In this document: positions 37,423 through 48,461 of the stretch, one piece after another
Layout: each line of letters begins with the position of its first letter
Numbering within the stretch: position 1 is the first letter of the stretch
Assembly: GCA_018389105.1 (NCBI GenBank)
Contig: JACATO010000317.1
Coordinates: forward strand, 2,885,001 to 2,949,000
DNA from: Nautilus pompilius
Lineage: Eukaryota > Mollusca > Cephalopoda > Nautilida > Nautilidae
Direction: 5' to 3'
Length of the DNA stretch: 64,000 bases
The notes under the pieces: model-generated
Seen by the model: only the letters and a program-made list of their open reading frames with translations
What the model was told of the DNA's origin: nothing
The model's database searches: none
Position numbers and translations under genes: made by a program

Positions 37423-38749
37423 TTAAATACTTATTTTTAGACTATTGTTACACGCAAGAATAATTAGCTGAGAAATTCATAGTGAACCTGTTTAGAAATT
37501 TTGCGACATCCAGTTCTTTATAAACTTTTCCGGATCCGTAGTTTTCCATTTGAATATTTGTATTAATGTACTTTCTATTTCAGTCGTTTGGTTTCGATTT
37601 TTTCTTACGTATAATATTGTAATAGATGGATATAAATTGGAATGCTATCTATGGTAAGAAATTCTGAGTCCCCTTTTTCTTATTATTAAACATCTTTGTT
37701 TTAATAAAGAGCTTAATCAAAAAAATTACTGTAAAAGTAGGTAGCAACGCCAAAAATGATGGGTTTTTTAAAAAAAAAAAAAAAAATCCCTTCACAAACA
37801 CTTGCTGGATTATCTCGTTTGTCTGAGGGGATTTATTCGCAGTATATGGGAGAAAGCTTTACGTTTTCATTATGAAAACAGCCATAAATGATACTATGTT
37901 CCAATGAACTGCACAATAAATTCGTGATTTTGTTCCTTTTGTATTAGGAAAGAATAATCACTAATACTGGATAAATCCATAATAGACGAAATTTAAATAA
38001 AGAAATAAAAATATATTATGCATACATTAAGAAAGATTTCCGTGTGTTCCATTACAGAATACGCTTTAAAAGTCTCCCGTTACACCGCGAGAGCTAATGT
38101 TATCATTAACGCCCTGAGCATGTGGCCCATTCAGGTGACCGTAAATAAGGAATCATTCCCCAAATATTTTGGGCAGTAACGAAGGAGCCGCAAAATCCCA
38201 TAAAGCTGTTTGACCTCAGAGGGTTAAAATCAACTCTACAAATCCAAGCAACTAAAAATTCCTAACAAATTACGGATGCCTATTTGTCAAATTCTTTCGC
38301 TATTGTATATCGATGTACAGTATATTATCACCTTGCACGATTCCTTGTGTTTCATTATAATTCCTGAATGAATAAATAAAGTTATGAAAACATTAAATAA
38401 AATCACTGTTTATTACTTTATAATTAATAACTATACCTGGTGACTACCATCGTGAATAATCGACGTGTGCGACACCGCTTTAATGAAAACTGTTACTGGT
38501 GGGGGGTGATGACACTGGCTAAATCAAAGTCACGTGTTGCTAGTGACAGTTGTTGTTGTTTTTGTCTATGCACTTTGATTACTTCAGTGATTACATATTT
38601 GTACTAAATCACAGATAAAACATTCGAATATAACGAAGATATTCATTTAGTATTTGCCAATTACAGAAAGAATCCGTACGATTTACAAGCAGCACAGCAG
38701 GCTGTAGTTTCACGGAAGTATATTTATATTTTATATTTATATTTATAAA

Positions 38750-39640
38750 CGTTATTGCATGAATAAAGAGAAGATGCACAGGTAAAGGATTCATAATCGC
38801 CAGAGGCGTTAAACAGGGTGATCTAATTTTTTCCGAAGTTATTACAATTCGTGTTTCTCAGATTGGACCGGGAAGAGAGATGAATACGAATAAACGGGAA
38901 AATTTTAGCAAATCTATGTTTTTCTACTGATAATGATGTCCTAGTTACTGAAGATTCTCGTACAATGTAGACACCTGTTAATATAGCAGGAAGTGGAAAT
39001 AAACCTCGACAAGAGTAAAACGAATATTATGTCGAATGGTGTAGAAGATAAAATTTGATTGGAAGGTACCCCCCCATTGAATGAGAAAATTAATTGTAAT
39101 ATCTTGGACAGATTTAGTGGTAAGCAACAGCAGGAAATTGTGGCAAGAATTGGTAATGCATGAAAAGTGTTTACTCTTACGTTTTAGGTTTCGGTGGCAT
39201 TTCAGATATATTGAGGAGCAAATTACTTAATTTTTGCGTTCTTGCAGTTTTTAAATTTGCCTTAGAAAGTTGGTCACTAGCTGAAGTGCAACAACATGAA
39301 TGGAACGCAAAGAGCAATGGTATAAGGATGCTTGCGATATTCCGTCAAAATTCATAATAAGAAATTAAACAATGAGCGAAGAGAAAGCTGAAAGATCTAA
39401 TGGAAGCACTCGAAAGAATCAAATAAAACTGAGCTGTTTACGTAGCGAGAATAGCAGACAATAAATGGACCAAAGTAAGTTTTGGATAGACGTAAAAGAA
39501 ACCACGGCAAACAAAAGAAAAGGTGGCTGGACGACATATCTCAGCATTTAGGCGTAACGTTGGAAAGAAAGGCCAAAGAACCGAAGTTTTCGATTGTATT
39601 CAACAATCGAAAACCATTAGCGAAAAAAATATATTGATCA
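38750..39640 (+). mobile_element. LINE fragment (jockey-like reverse transcriptase, 3' half)
   Basis: A 5'-truncated, decayed non-LTR retrotransposon in the receptor intron, same strand as the gene. Recognisable reverse-transcriptase pieces appear in order. FIIARGVKQGD lies at about 38790. INGKILANLCFSTDNDVLV follows at about 38890, which is the F-A-D-D catalytic block with FADD changed to FSTD. VEINLDKSKTNIMSNGVED comes next at about 38995, then NFCVLAVFKFALESWSL at about 39225, the family's N-C-V-L-P-V-L-x-Y-x-x-E-T-W-x-L region. DNKWTK and a KRWLDDI-like tail follow at about 39460-39540. Several stops and shifts interrupt it. The lost active-site aspartate and missing 5' half make it inert. 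The order matches the endonuclease-reverse transcriptase LINEs common in invertebrates. Confidence 0.75.
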
Positions 39641-40380
39641 CTGGCTTCAATAATTCTATTAAAAAGTTGTTTCAGACGTTAACAGTTTATTGTTTTATTT
39701 TTCGTTTCTACTTTTGAATTCTAAATGTTTGTGTAACCCTTTTTTCTCTCCTAAATATCTGCCACAAACCAAATCTTGTCTTACTTTTTGTATCTTCCGT
39801 TTTAATCTTTGCTTTGTTTCAAAACCCCTTGATAATCGATCTGCAGGTGTGAGCCACCACTGCTGGGGAGGAAAAAGAAATTTCTGTCAAAAATGTTTTG
39901 ACGTCTGTGAAAATGCATCAGTATATTTTAAGGAATTTTACCCCCTTCATTTATTTACTCATTTATTACGAGCTGCATACATTTTCAGTATCTGTATTTT
40001 TCAGTTTCAGCTAAATTTTTATCCATCACCAACAAAAGCAAATTATTTTTTAAAAAGAAAAAAAAATGTTTTAACTAAATATTACTTTTTGTTTTGCCAA
40101 ATTATTATTTTTTTACAAAATCGATTTATTGTCCTTTCTATTATATTATTTTTAAAATTTTTTTTTTTTTACTATTGTTGTTTTTAATTAATTGCAACTG
40201 TTCCATTGGCGACGAGAATAACAATTGCATATAAATTAACTTCTGCTTTCTTTTACCAGTCGAATAATAACGTCTCTAGATCTCAGGAGAGGATAGATTT
40301 ACAGGAATATTTGTCACGTTTCATAAAAAAAATTACGAAAAATGTAAATAAACTGTTTTTTTATGTTGTTTTTCTTGTAG

Positions 40381-40485
40381 GTGGTAATAATGCTTATTGT
40401 TATTCTTGTCTTGTTCGGCGTCTGTTGGCTTCCGTACATGATCTCCATTCTCTACCCGGAATATCGAGAGGTCTCTTCTCATCAG
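40381..40485 (+). CDS. Peptide-type GPCR, TM6 exon
   Basis: A 105-bp, 35-codon exon, phase 0 at both ends. Acceptor TTTTCTTGTAG ends at 40380 and donor GTAAAC starts at 40486. It encodes TM6 with the class A signature FGVCWLPY (the CWxP rotamer switch) and then ECL3 (LYPEYREVSSHQ). It connects in frame with KIKRK of the previous exon, giving a short ICL3. Without the receptor context this exon would be easy to miss, because a longer unrelated frame overlaps it. Confidence 0.93.
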
Positions 40486-40496
40486 GTAAACCTTTT

Positions 40497-40553
40497 ATTA
40501 CTATTTATTATTATTATTATATTATTATTATTATATTATTATTATTATTATTA
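40497..40553. repeat. (ATT)n microsatellite next to the TM6 exon donor
   Basis: Interrupted ATT/TTA repeats beginning about 12 bp after the splice donor. Confidence 0.9.
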
Positions 40554-41079
40554 AGTTAAAAAATAAATAAGGCATCAATGTAGTTGGAAACTGCAAAAGC
40601 AAAATCAAAAATCCTTTAATGATTAAACGAAGATATGACGTAGCGATTGCAAGGATAAGTGTATTTAAACTGGCCGGTATGTTACGAATTTAGATGCATT
40701 TCAAATTTAAATTTTCTTCAAAGTTATTACCATTATTTGATTTTTAAAAAAATTGTTTAAGTTAATTTGCAGTTTGTGTTATTTAAAAAGCAGAAATGTC
40801 AATTTTAATTACAGTCAGGCAGACGGACAGAAGTAACATACACTAGTGGCTATAATTATAGACTCATTAATAAATAATTAATATTCAATCAAGGGAAGAT
40901 ATTTAGGAAAAAAACTGTTTGTACAATAATAGTTTACAATAATTTTCACATGCATGAATTTTATAACTGTCATTTAGTTAAATATATGTGGATCTATGTA
41001 CTAATTCATTAATTTATGAAATGAGTATGACGTATTTTCTTAGTAATGATGACCAGTATGTTTATGTGGGTTTGTATAC

Positions 41080-41107
41080 GTTTGTGTGTGTATACGTGTG
41101 TGCGTGC

Positions 41108-41165
<58 letters not shown>
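41080..41165. repeat. (GT)n microsatellite with GC-containing variants
   Basis: A long alternating purine-pyrimidine run: GTGT and TACG variants, then TGCG units, then a pure GT tract of over 50 bp. Such runs can adopt Z-DNA. Confidence 0.97.
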
Positions 41166-41168
<3 letters not shown>

Positions 41169-42411
41169 AACATTTCATTCAATTAAGCAAACTTCTGGTT
41201 TCATAAATTCTGTTGAATACTCTGACAAATAAACTAGTGATGTTTAAAATAATAATAAAATATATTCACATACTTTATAAAGATTTCTTAAATCACAATA
41301 TATTGCTTGATTTCCGTTCGCTTATTTATATTTGCATCAGAAACTTTTACATGTAAATATCTTATTATCACCTCAACGAGAAAGTTTTCCTTAGTCATAG
41401 ATAATTATAAGGTTATTTTTATACGTCCATTAGCACACAGTGGATAGTAGTAATTGTAAGCAGATATACAATGGCCTTCAAAATGTTTAGCTCACCAAAC
41501 GAAAAGTTTTCAACATTATTGTTAATTAAAATTACTGTATTACAGAACAGAGCGATTACAAGTCAGATGAACCATATAACAAAACATAAATTATTAATTA
41601 TGGCGTTACCAAATAACAAACAGTACGACCCAAAACTTTCACATAGGGCAAAAAAAAAGAACTTGTTATACGTTTCTCCGGCTTCTCTTCTAACATAACG
41701 TGTCGCTTAAAAATCAAATATTTTAAACCTGCTCTCGTTTGACCACAATGTATCGCATCATTGCTCTGAGGTGTAGCTGGCATCTAAGCAATGGCTTTGT
41801 AGCAATTAATTGATCAATCAGTCCAATTTCTCTTAACCGACGTTTGGAGGTAAAGGTTAAGATTCTGACTGCTGCAGAGAAATTTTGGTCAGAAGTTAAA
41901 TGATTACATCTCAAGAAAGGCAATCTATCCTTTTTACCACCTGATTCTTCCTTGGCTCTTTAAGCTGACGGTTCAGGCGGTTGACTTCGTTCTACAAATG
42001 GTCGCTCACATACCAATCTCTGTAACCCCTAAGAAGCTTTATGCAGGTGGAAAATTTGATGGCTTCGTTTCACCCAGAATTTTGCTTTAGATGTCAATCT
42101 TATTTGTCAAGTAAGCAAACTCATCGATAATGAGATCTATTAGTATTTCTACAAAGGCTCAGAACACATGACACTCACGTTCGAAATGTTGATAAATGTT
42201 TAGTACTATATTTGATTTATGATTACGCGAATATGGCGAAAGCCAGTTGTTTCATTTGTTATAACTATTCAGTGATAAATCATCGATAACCGTTAAGCAG
42301 TCAAATAAATTTGCCAAGACTGTCCGGCATGGAATGTTTTCAGTGGAACCATTTTAATGTACATAAACAGAAGCCATTGTTTATTTTTCACGATTTCTTC
42401 CTGTCTTTCAG

Positions 42412-42520
42412 CTCGGCGTCTGGTATTTCAATCTACAGTTCACTGCTCTCTACCTGGCCCATTCTAACGCTGCTCTCAATCCACTTATCTATGTGGGTCT
42501 CAATGAAAACTTTAGACAAG
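42412..42520 (+). CDS. Peptide-type GPCR, TM7 exon
   Basis: Acceptor CTGTCTTTCAG ends at 42411; donor GTGAGA begins at 42521. The exon holds 36 codons plus 1 nt of a split glycine codon (phase 1). It encodes TM7 (WYFNLQFTALYLAHSNAALN) with the canonical NPLIY, followed by the start of helix 8 (VGLNENFRQ). NPxxY is needed for receptor activation and trafficking in this class. The NENFR sequence after NPxxY is typical of the NPFF, SIFamide and QRFP-like neuropeptide receptor group. That is the best clue to relationship, but not proof. Confidence 0.94.
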
Positions 42521-44087
42521 GTGAGACAACTTATCCGCTCTGACGTTAGCGACAGGTGACGCCACCCGACTAATTTCAAGTGTAAGACAGCTCGGTTTAA
42601 ATGTCAGCCTCTCGTATTTGTACGAGATAACCGCTGACAAAGCAGATCATGACATCAGAAAACGTTACTGGTTTAAAGCAGTTAGACTCTGCATTACCTT
42701 TACACTAGAGATCTGGCTGACTTGATTGATTCCTTAATCATAAAGGTTTGGCGACGGAAATTTTTTTTTTTTTTGGTCATGCTGGCAAAGACTTTTAGTA
42801 AGCGGTTACTTTCTTAATGCCTGCCTATGTTGGGATCTATGGGACATTTTTGTGCTCGCCCTTGTCTCCGGTGCCATAAGAGTTCCTTCTTTCGCTCGGA
42901 TGAAGCTCCGAAACTAAGACAGCTGTCTATTATTAAAGTTTTTAATCGAATTATTTTAATTTTGTCTATTCCAATCCAAACATTTCCATAGACTTTTACA
43001 TCATTTAGATGTAAAATAAAACGTTTCCTCTATTTTGATTTTTTTAAAAAATCAAGCTCCATGGATATATTTTCTAAAATGAAAACATCGTTTGTTGCAT
43101 ATCACCTTATTTAAAATAATATTTTCATCCACATCTCTTTCATTCTGATGCAGACACCTCTAACCAAATTACGATTGTCGCTAACTCGACGTTAGACTTA
43201 GTCAACTCAAATGGTAGCATTTGCTAAATAAAGAGAATCCTCCATATATTTATGTGTGGCTTCTCTAAGGTAAATCAGGCCGAGTCTTTGGCATTTCATT
43301 AATATTAACAGAATCTCAAGCATACATAGAAATAAGAAGAGGTGTTTCATCCTTTAAATCCCATAGCCATCCGTTCGTCTTCTATCTTAATTACACTTGA
43401 AAATAAAATGCAAAATCTCGGTCCTGTGACTAAAATTATAACTTCATATTTATCAGTGGAGAGTAATTTCACAAAACCATGACAATCTATCGTAAAAATA
43501 CGTTTCACTTAGCCATTAGAAAACAAAACAATCGATGCAAAAATAAATTTCTCGTAGATTTCAAAAGGGAGTTACATTTATTTTTCGATTTTTAAGAAGA
43601 TACAGCGTTCCATTAATATCCGTTTGTTTGTTTTTTAATAGTTCAGTAAAGTTTATTGGACTGGATGACCCCGAACAACAATTGGCTGCGTGTTAGCTCC
43701 AAATTAAAACCAGGAATTTAGTTCTCGAAGTGTGAGCATCCATTAGAGTTTCTCTCAAAGCCCCGAGGAGAGGGAGGAATTTTACATTAGTCCCTCTGTT
43801 TTCTTTTACTTTTTTTCATGATAAATATTTACTGCTCGCCTGTTTCCACTCACGTGGTCTATACTTAGTCTAATATGCTTATTAGCGTATGCTTTTGATA
43901 CATTTCTAAAAGCTTCTTAACCTGCTCTCGTCCGAAACATTCAGTAAAATTAGACGTCTTCTGCAGATCTCTTTCAACAAAATGCCAATCATCCATTGCC
44001 TTTTTGAATATCGCCACCTGTTTCCGACTGTTCCTGCTTCTAGACTGTTCTTCAAGGTGTCGTACACCGGTCTTCTCCCCGAGCAGC

Positions 44088-44290
44088 TCGGGTGGCAGAG
44101 AGCGTAGTTCAGCGGTTATCCGCTAGAAAGCGCTGCCTGCCTGCTCTACAAGGGAGGGGGCGACGGGAAGCCTTTATTAGAATTCTTCATTCTTTAGACG
44201 TGGAAGAAAAGCCGTTTGCCAAGTCCGCCCCCCATCCTCAGCCTTGGCTGTCCAGTATGCTAACCACTGGATCGCCGGCCGAGCTTTTTT
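44088..44290. mobile_element. two opposed tRNA-like modules, probable SINE remnants
   Basis: A perfect RNA polymerase III A-box match (TAGTTCAGCGG) lies on the + strand at 44105-44115. On the minus strand at about 44255-44285 a second tRNA-like head reads CCAGTGGTTAGCATACTGG. They face each other across about 150 bp. No clear B box is preserved in either. The simplest reading is two decayed tRNA-derived SINEs inserted in opposite orientation. Confidence 0.35.
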
Positions 44291-45149
44291 CGGTTTTAGA
44301 TGGCTTCTTTCACGCATATGTCATCCCTTTCTTTTTTTATACCGCTGTTGTTGAATGAACTCGTTCAAACACCGAGAAGACGTTTCTTTCTCTAGACGTA
44401 CTTTAATGTGGAATTGCAGCTTTTCTTTGTCGCCCCCTTTCCCAGGATGACCACACGTCCGGCAAGGGGAGGACGTGTCCCCTGTCCGGCAGGCACCTTA
44501 AATACATTGATATTGTCCGGCTTTTTACTTAAATATGATCCAGACTTAGAAATCAGCTTCCCACAACTTCAAATCAAACCAATTTTTATTTATCGATGGA
44601 TTACAGTGGGATGTATGAATGGATAGGAGAAAAGGATGCGGTGTTGTACCAGGTGAGGTACTCAGGCGAGTACGGGAGCCGAGCTGTTCAGATAAACGGG
44701 ATATGGCTTAAGAATAGATATCTATTACAATCATGACAAAATATTAGCTGAAAACATCACCGGAAAGCAGTGGTTTTACGATCGCAAATCGCTTCGGACC
44801 TCAGGGATCGATTATATAAATTAAAGTAAAAAGAAACTGTTCACTGGCTTCCGGTATCTGAGGTACTGAATATGGAACTTCGAAGAACCATTAGTAGGAG
44901 AACCTTGATCACAATTTTTATATATATATATATTTTTTTTTACAAAAATCATAATTTGTTCAAATAAAATAATACCTGTAAATCTCCTTCCTTCAAATAA
45001 ACTGCCTCAAAATGAATTGGCTTTCCAATTTCATGTTTTCCATTTTCGCCTTCGTTGTCCTCCTTTCTCCTCCATTTTCACTATCTTTGTCCTTCTTTTG
45101 GTACTTTGCTAAGGAAAGACGGCTGAGTGAAAAAGAAATTTATCTGAAT

Positions 45150-45380
45150 CCTATTTATTGCGAGCCGGCGTAAAGCGTGTTCGTCCTGATGATAAGCTGA
45201 TGGACAAAGATGGCGGAGGTGGGGGTGAGTCTGTCTGAGAGATCGCTGCAGCTCCGTCAGCTGGAGGAAGCCAGACGTGTGACGTAATCAGACGCCCGTC
45301 CGTCAATCGCGCCGTCCCGCTTACAGCACTGCGGGATGGCGGTGGCAGCTCGGCCGAAGATAAAGTCAGCATCTTCCCGG
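45150..45380. other. GC-richer patch inside the receptor intron
   Basis: About 230 bp of raised GC and CpG content in AT-rich DNA. It includes the string AAAGATGGCGGAGG, an initiator/YY1-like start-codon context, followed closely by GGTGAGT, a donor-like site. A minus-strand frame of 73 codons is proline- and serine-rich without recognised domain. It may be an alternative promoter or exon; nothing more can be shown. Confidence 0.2.
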
Positions 45381-46662
45381 AGACCTTCTTTATAATGTTT
45401 CCTGTTTAGTTAAATAGAAAAAAAAATAATTTGTAAGTTATATAGCGGGTTCTAATTTACATCCGCTCGTTCATTTGTCCAAGTGAATGTCATCTAATGT
45501 TTTTAAGCGCACCTGTTTATGCTCAGCTGGAAAACTTGCCTGGTTTGAACATTTAACTAGAAAATCTTTTTAATGACTCAATAAAAATAACCAATAATAA
45601 TAATAATAATAATGATCGTATAAAGTTATAATTTAGTTCGTATTTTCTTCTCTAAATTCAGGCTGATTTATGCGAGCATGAACATATTTTGGTCGAGCAG
45701 ATATTAACTCAGACTCAGGTGTTTGCCTAAATTACCACCTCCTCTGTGATTCAGATGAAATAATCGATATTTTAGACAGTAAAATCATAGCTTTAAAGTG
45801 AAATAGAGAGTCGTGCTGAAAATAATGAGCCTAATTATATCTCACTCACACACACACAGACAGACAGACAGGTGCAAGAACAGTTTTTCTTCTCTCTTTT
45901 TTTTTTTTTTAATCGTGTTTGATCACTCACATAATAAATTCTGACGATGTACATTCCCCACCAATGTCTCCAGTCGGCAAACCCAGTTGTGAAAATATCT
46001 TTTACCAGACCTTAGCATCCGAAGCTTCCCTACAGCCTAATTGGTGGTGGATTTACCTCTACATTATGCATCCGCGCAAAGAGTTGTCTGTCGTAGGACT
46101 GTCCAGGGCAGACCTACCTGAGTCACCTGCGGCCTGACGACACGGAGACGGCATGATTTGTGCGGCTCCGAATAGTGATTTTCCTGTAATTAATTATGAA
46201 TTTATTACTATGTGTACGATCATTGTACATTCTTTAAATAAATAAATTGATTATCATTATTTATATTATCACTGCATCTAAACGTTTGCACTTTTATTCG
46301 GATTTATTCTGGAAATGTTACTCTAAATTATAAACTGAGCTGTGTGATTTCACATGGTCAATAACGCACACACACGCGCATACACACGTGCGCGCGCGCA
46401 CCTGGCTACAATGTAGCCGTAATCGTATCCGGTCAGGTTTCGTTTAAACTTCCTTAGTATATAATATATGTGTCTGATTGCTCTTTAAAAACAACATCTG
46501 TATAACAAGCAGACAGTTATTCCGAGTAACTCTGAAACTATTTTCTTGTACGCTTGGGATTATTACAAACACGAAGTTTACGTTCTCTCCGAGAGAATAT
46601 CTCTTATAGTCTTTTTGCTAATTAAAACTATCACCGAAATCTATCCGCTTTTCTCTTCACAG

Positions 46663-46766
46663 GTCTGAAAGACACCTTCCGATGTATGCGGGCGAGGAGG
46701 TCAGAGGAATTCATTCTTGGGAGAACTTACTCCGTGTACAACAGCACATCGGTGTCAAGAGTATAG
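46663..46766 (+). CDS. Peptide-type GPCR, last exon (helix 8 and C-tail)
   Basis: Acceptor TTCTCTTCACAG ends at 46662. Two nucleotides complete the glycine codon, then 33 codons follow and a TAG at 46764-46766. The sequence continues helix 8 (GLKDTFRCM) with a cysteine positioned for possible palmitoylation. A short basic tail (RARRSEEF) and a Ser/Thr/Tyr-rich end (YSVYNSTSVSRV) follow. The last residues, S-R-V, match the class I PDZ-ligand pattern S/T-x-hydrophobic. The tail is short for the class, with few sites for arrestin-recruiting phosphorylation. The four exons together give about 253 residues of a receptor of perhaps 360-400. Confidence 0.93.
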
Positions 46767-46891
46767 AATGTTGTGACGTCAGCTTGGTCTGTCTCGTGGC
46801 TTGGATAACTTTCCGAACATCCAGCGAATAACCGTTGTTGAATTGACAAAATCAAAACCACCAAGAATTTCTTGTCGTTCTTGGCGTAAAC

Positions 46892-46897
46892 AATAAA
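46892..46897 (+). terminator. Polyadenylation signal of the receptor gene
   Basis: A canonical AATAAA lies 126 nt after the stop codon, giving a short 3' UTR with cleavage expected about 10-30 nt later. Confidence 0.7.
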
Positions 46898-46929
46898 AAG
46901 AAATACTTCAATGTGGAGGCTATCCAGCT

Positions 46930-48428
46930 TGTAAGATTGATTATGTCTTAATTATTATTTCTTTTCATTTAAAATATTGTTATCAACAAAAGAAAAAGAG
47001 TGAGAAAGAAACATTTTGTCTTTACCATTTCTGCCCCAACAGTGAACATCGGAATTTGGTGACGTGGTGACACAGAACACCCCAGACAAATCACCATTGC
47101 CTGATGCACTATGTAATTACATATATGTTCTAGGAAGTTGATTCCCGTCTGTTGTTCTTTTTTCCTTTAATGCTTACTGAAATATTTCAAACGCGCAATA
47201 ACTTAGAAACTAACAATATCAAAATATCTTTAAATAAAGATTTTTTCCTCCCATCTTTAGAATAAAGTTTAACTGTTTTGTAAAATACAGCATTCGCGTC
47301 TATTAAGTCAAACGGTGGAATCATGGCTATTATATCGCTCACGACAAGCAGTTGTCCTAGCACCTTCCCAGAGGATTGCATTCATCTGGCATCTGTACTA
47401 TTTCGCCTGAACGAAACAACTCGGTACCGTGAATATGAGTGCAATGAAAATCAGATACTGAGTTGATAACATACCAGTGCCTTCGCGCTCACTTAGACAA
47501 CTATTTATTATCGCTATTGCATATCATCTGTTGTGTAGACAACTACGGCCTACTTTAGCCTTGCTAGTTCTTGCTTCAGTTCACATGAGTGTGGAAAGAT
47601 CGTAACAAGCCACCAAGACTCGTTACCCGCTATTTTCCGTTGTCCCCCTGCGTCCGCTCCTTTATATTTCTACTTAAATGCATTTTTCTACAAAATATAT
47701 GTACAATTTTTCCGAAATGAGCGCCTCTTTTCATCGCATAAAGAGGTCAAAGCTCTCAAAGCGCGAAAGTCGCATACCAGTTATTTCACACAGTAAATTT
47801 AATTTATTTGCCAAACTCACCACAACTAAGGCCACCGCTGGATTATCACGCAAATCTGATATTAATCAGGAAGTATCAGTTTAAGACAGATTTCACCTGC
47901 ATCTACTGGATTTTAAACACAAAAATGTCCATTTTATTTCACATATAATCGAAACATTTTGTTCAGTTTTACTTTAGGTAAAATGATTAAACACCTTTCT
48001 TATTTTCTAAAATAACTATAATTAATTTTAAGTATACTTCAGGGTAAAATAATCCATTCTAATTTCGGTTTAACAGCACTAATCTTAATTTATTTTTGGA
48101 AAATTATATTGAAACTAAGTGAAAAGTTTACTAAAATTGTTTTAAGGAACATAAACGTTAATATTTAAGACTTTTAGAAATATGATTTCATAAACGATTC
48201 TTTAAAAAAATTTTTTTCAGTTTGATTTTGTGAATTTTAAAGTTCAACCATTGAATCGTCGTCTAGATACGTGAAACCTAAATATGTTTTATAACTTTAT
48301 TTCATTTAAAGTCTATGTTGTGTAAATAATGTTGACATGGAAAACGATAGGTAACTGATTTTTTTGTTGACCTTTTACATCCATTCCTTTAATCTCACTC
48401 GCGATTTTGCCATATTAATTTGTATACA

Positions 48429-48461
<33 letters not shown>

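Larger units (their letters stand above)
33872..40380 (+). other. receptor intron (6.5 kb)
   Basis: Bounded by GTATGT and TTTTCTTGTAG, joining phase 0 to phase 0. It contains a LINE fragment (38.75-39.64 kb) and a CT microsatellite (37347-37422). About 34.3-36.0 kb is slightly GC-richer DNA in which nothing was recognised. The 165-codon open frame at 39690-40187 is T-rich intron sequence without domain resemblance. Confidence 0.85.
40486..42411 (+). other. receptor intron (1.9 kb)
   Basis: Begins GTAAAC and ends CTGTCTTTCAG. It carries an interrupted ATT microsatellite almost at the donor (40497-40553) and a GT-rich microsatellite (41080-41165). No gene seen. Confidence 0.85.
42521..46662 (+). 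other. receptor intron (4.1 kb)
   Basis: Starts GTGAGA and ends TTCTCTTCACAG, phase 1. It contains the tRNA-like modules at 44.1-44.3 kb, a GC-richer patch at 45.15-45.38 kb and an alternating CA/CG run near 46.36-46.40 kb. No recognised gene. Confidence 0.85.

Noticed and set aside
39690-40559. 165- and 117-codon open frames just before and over the TM6 exon
   Set aside because: The first is T-rich intron sequence. The second covers the exon in the wrong frame; the CWLPY-encoding frame is the supported one.
46360-46402. Alternating CA/CG run with Z-DNA potential
   Set aside because: Real, but short and common in animal introns; not enough to claim a function.
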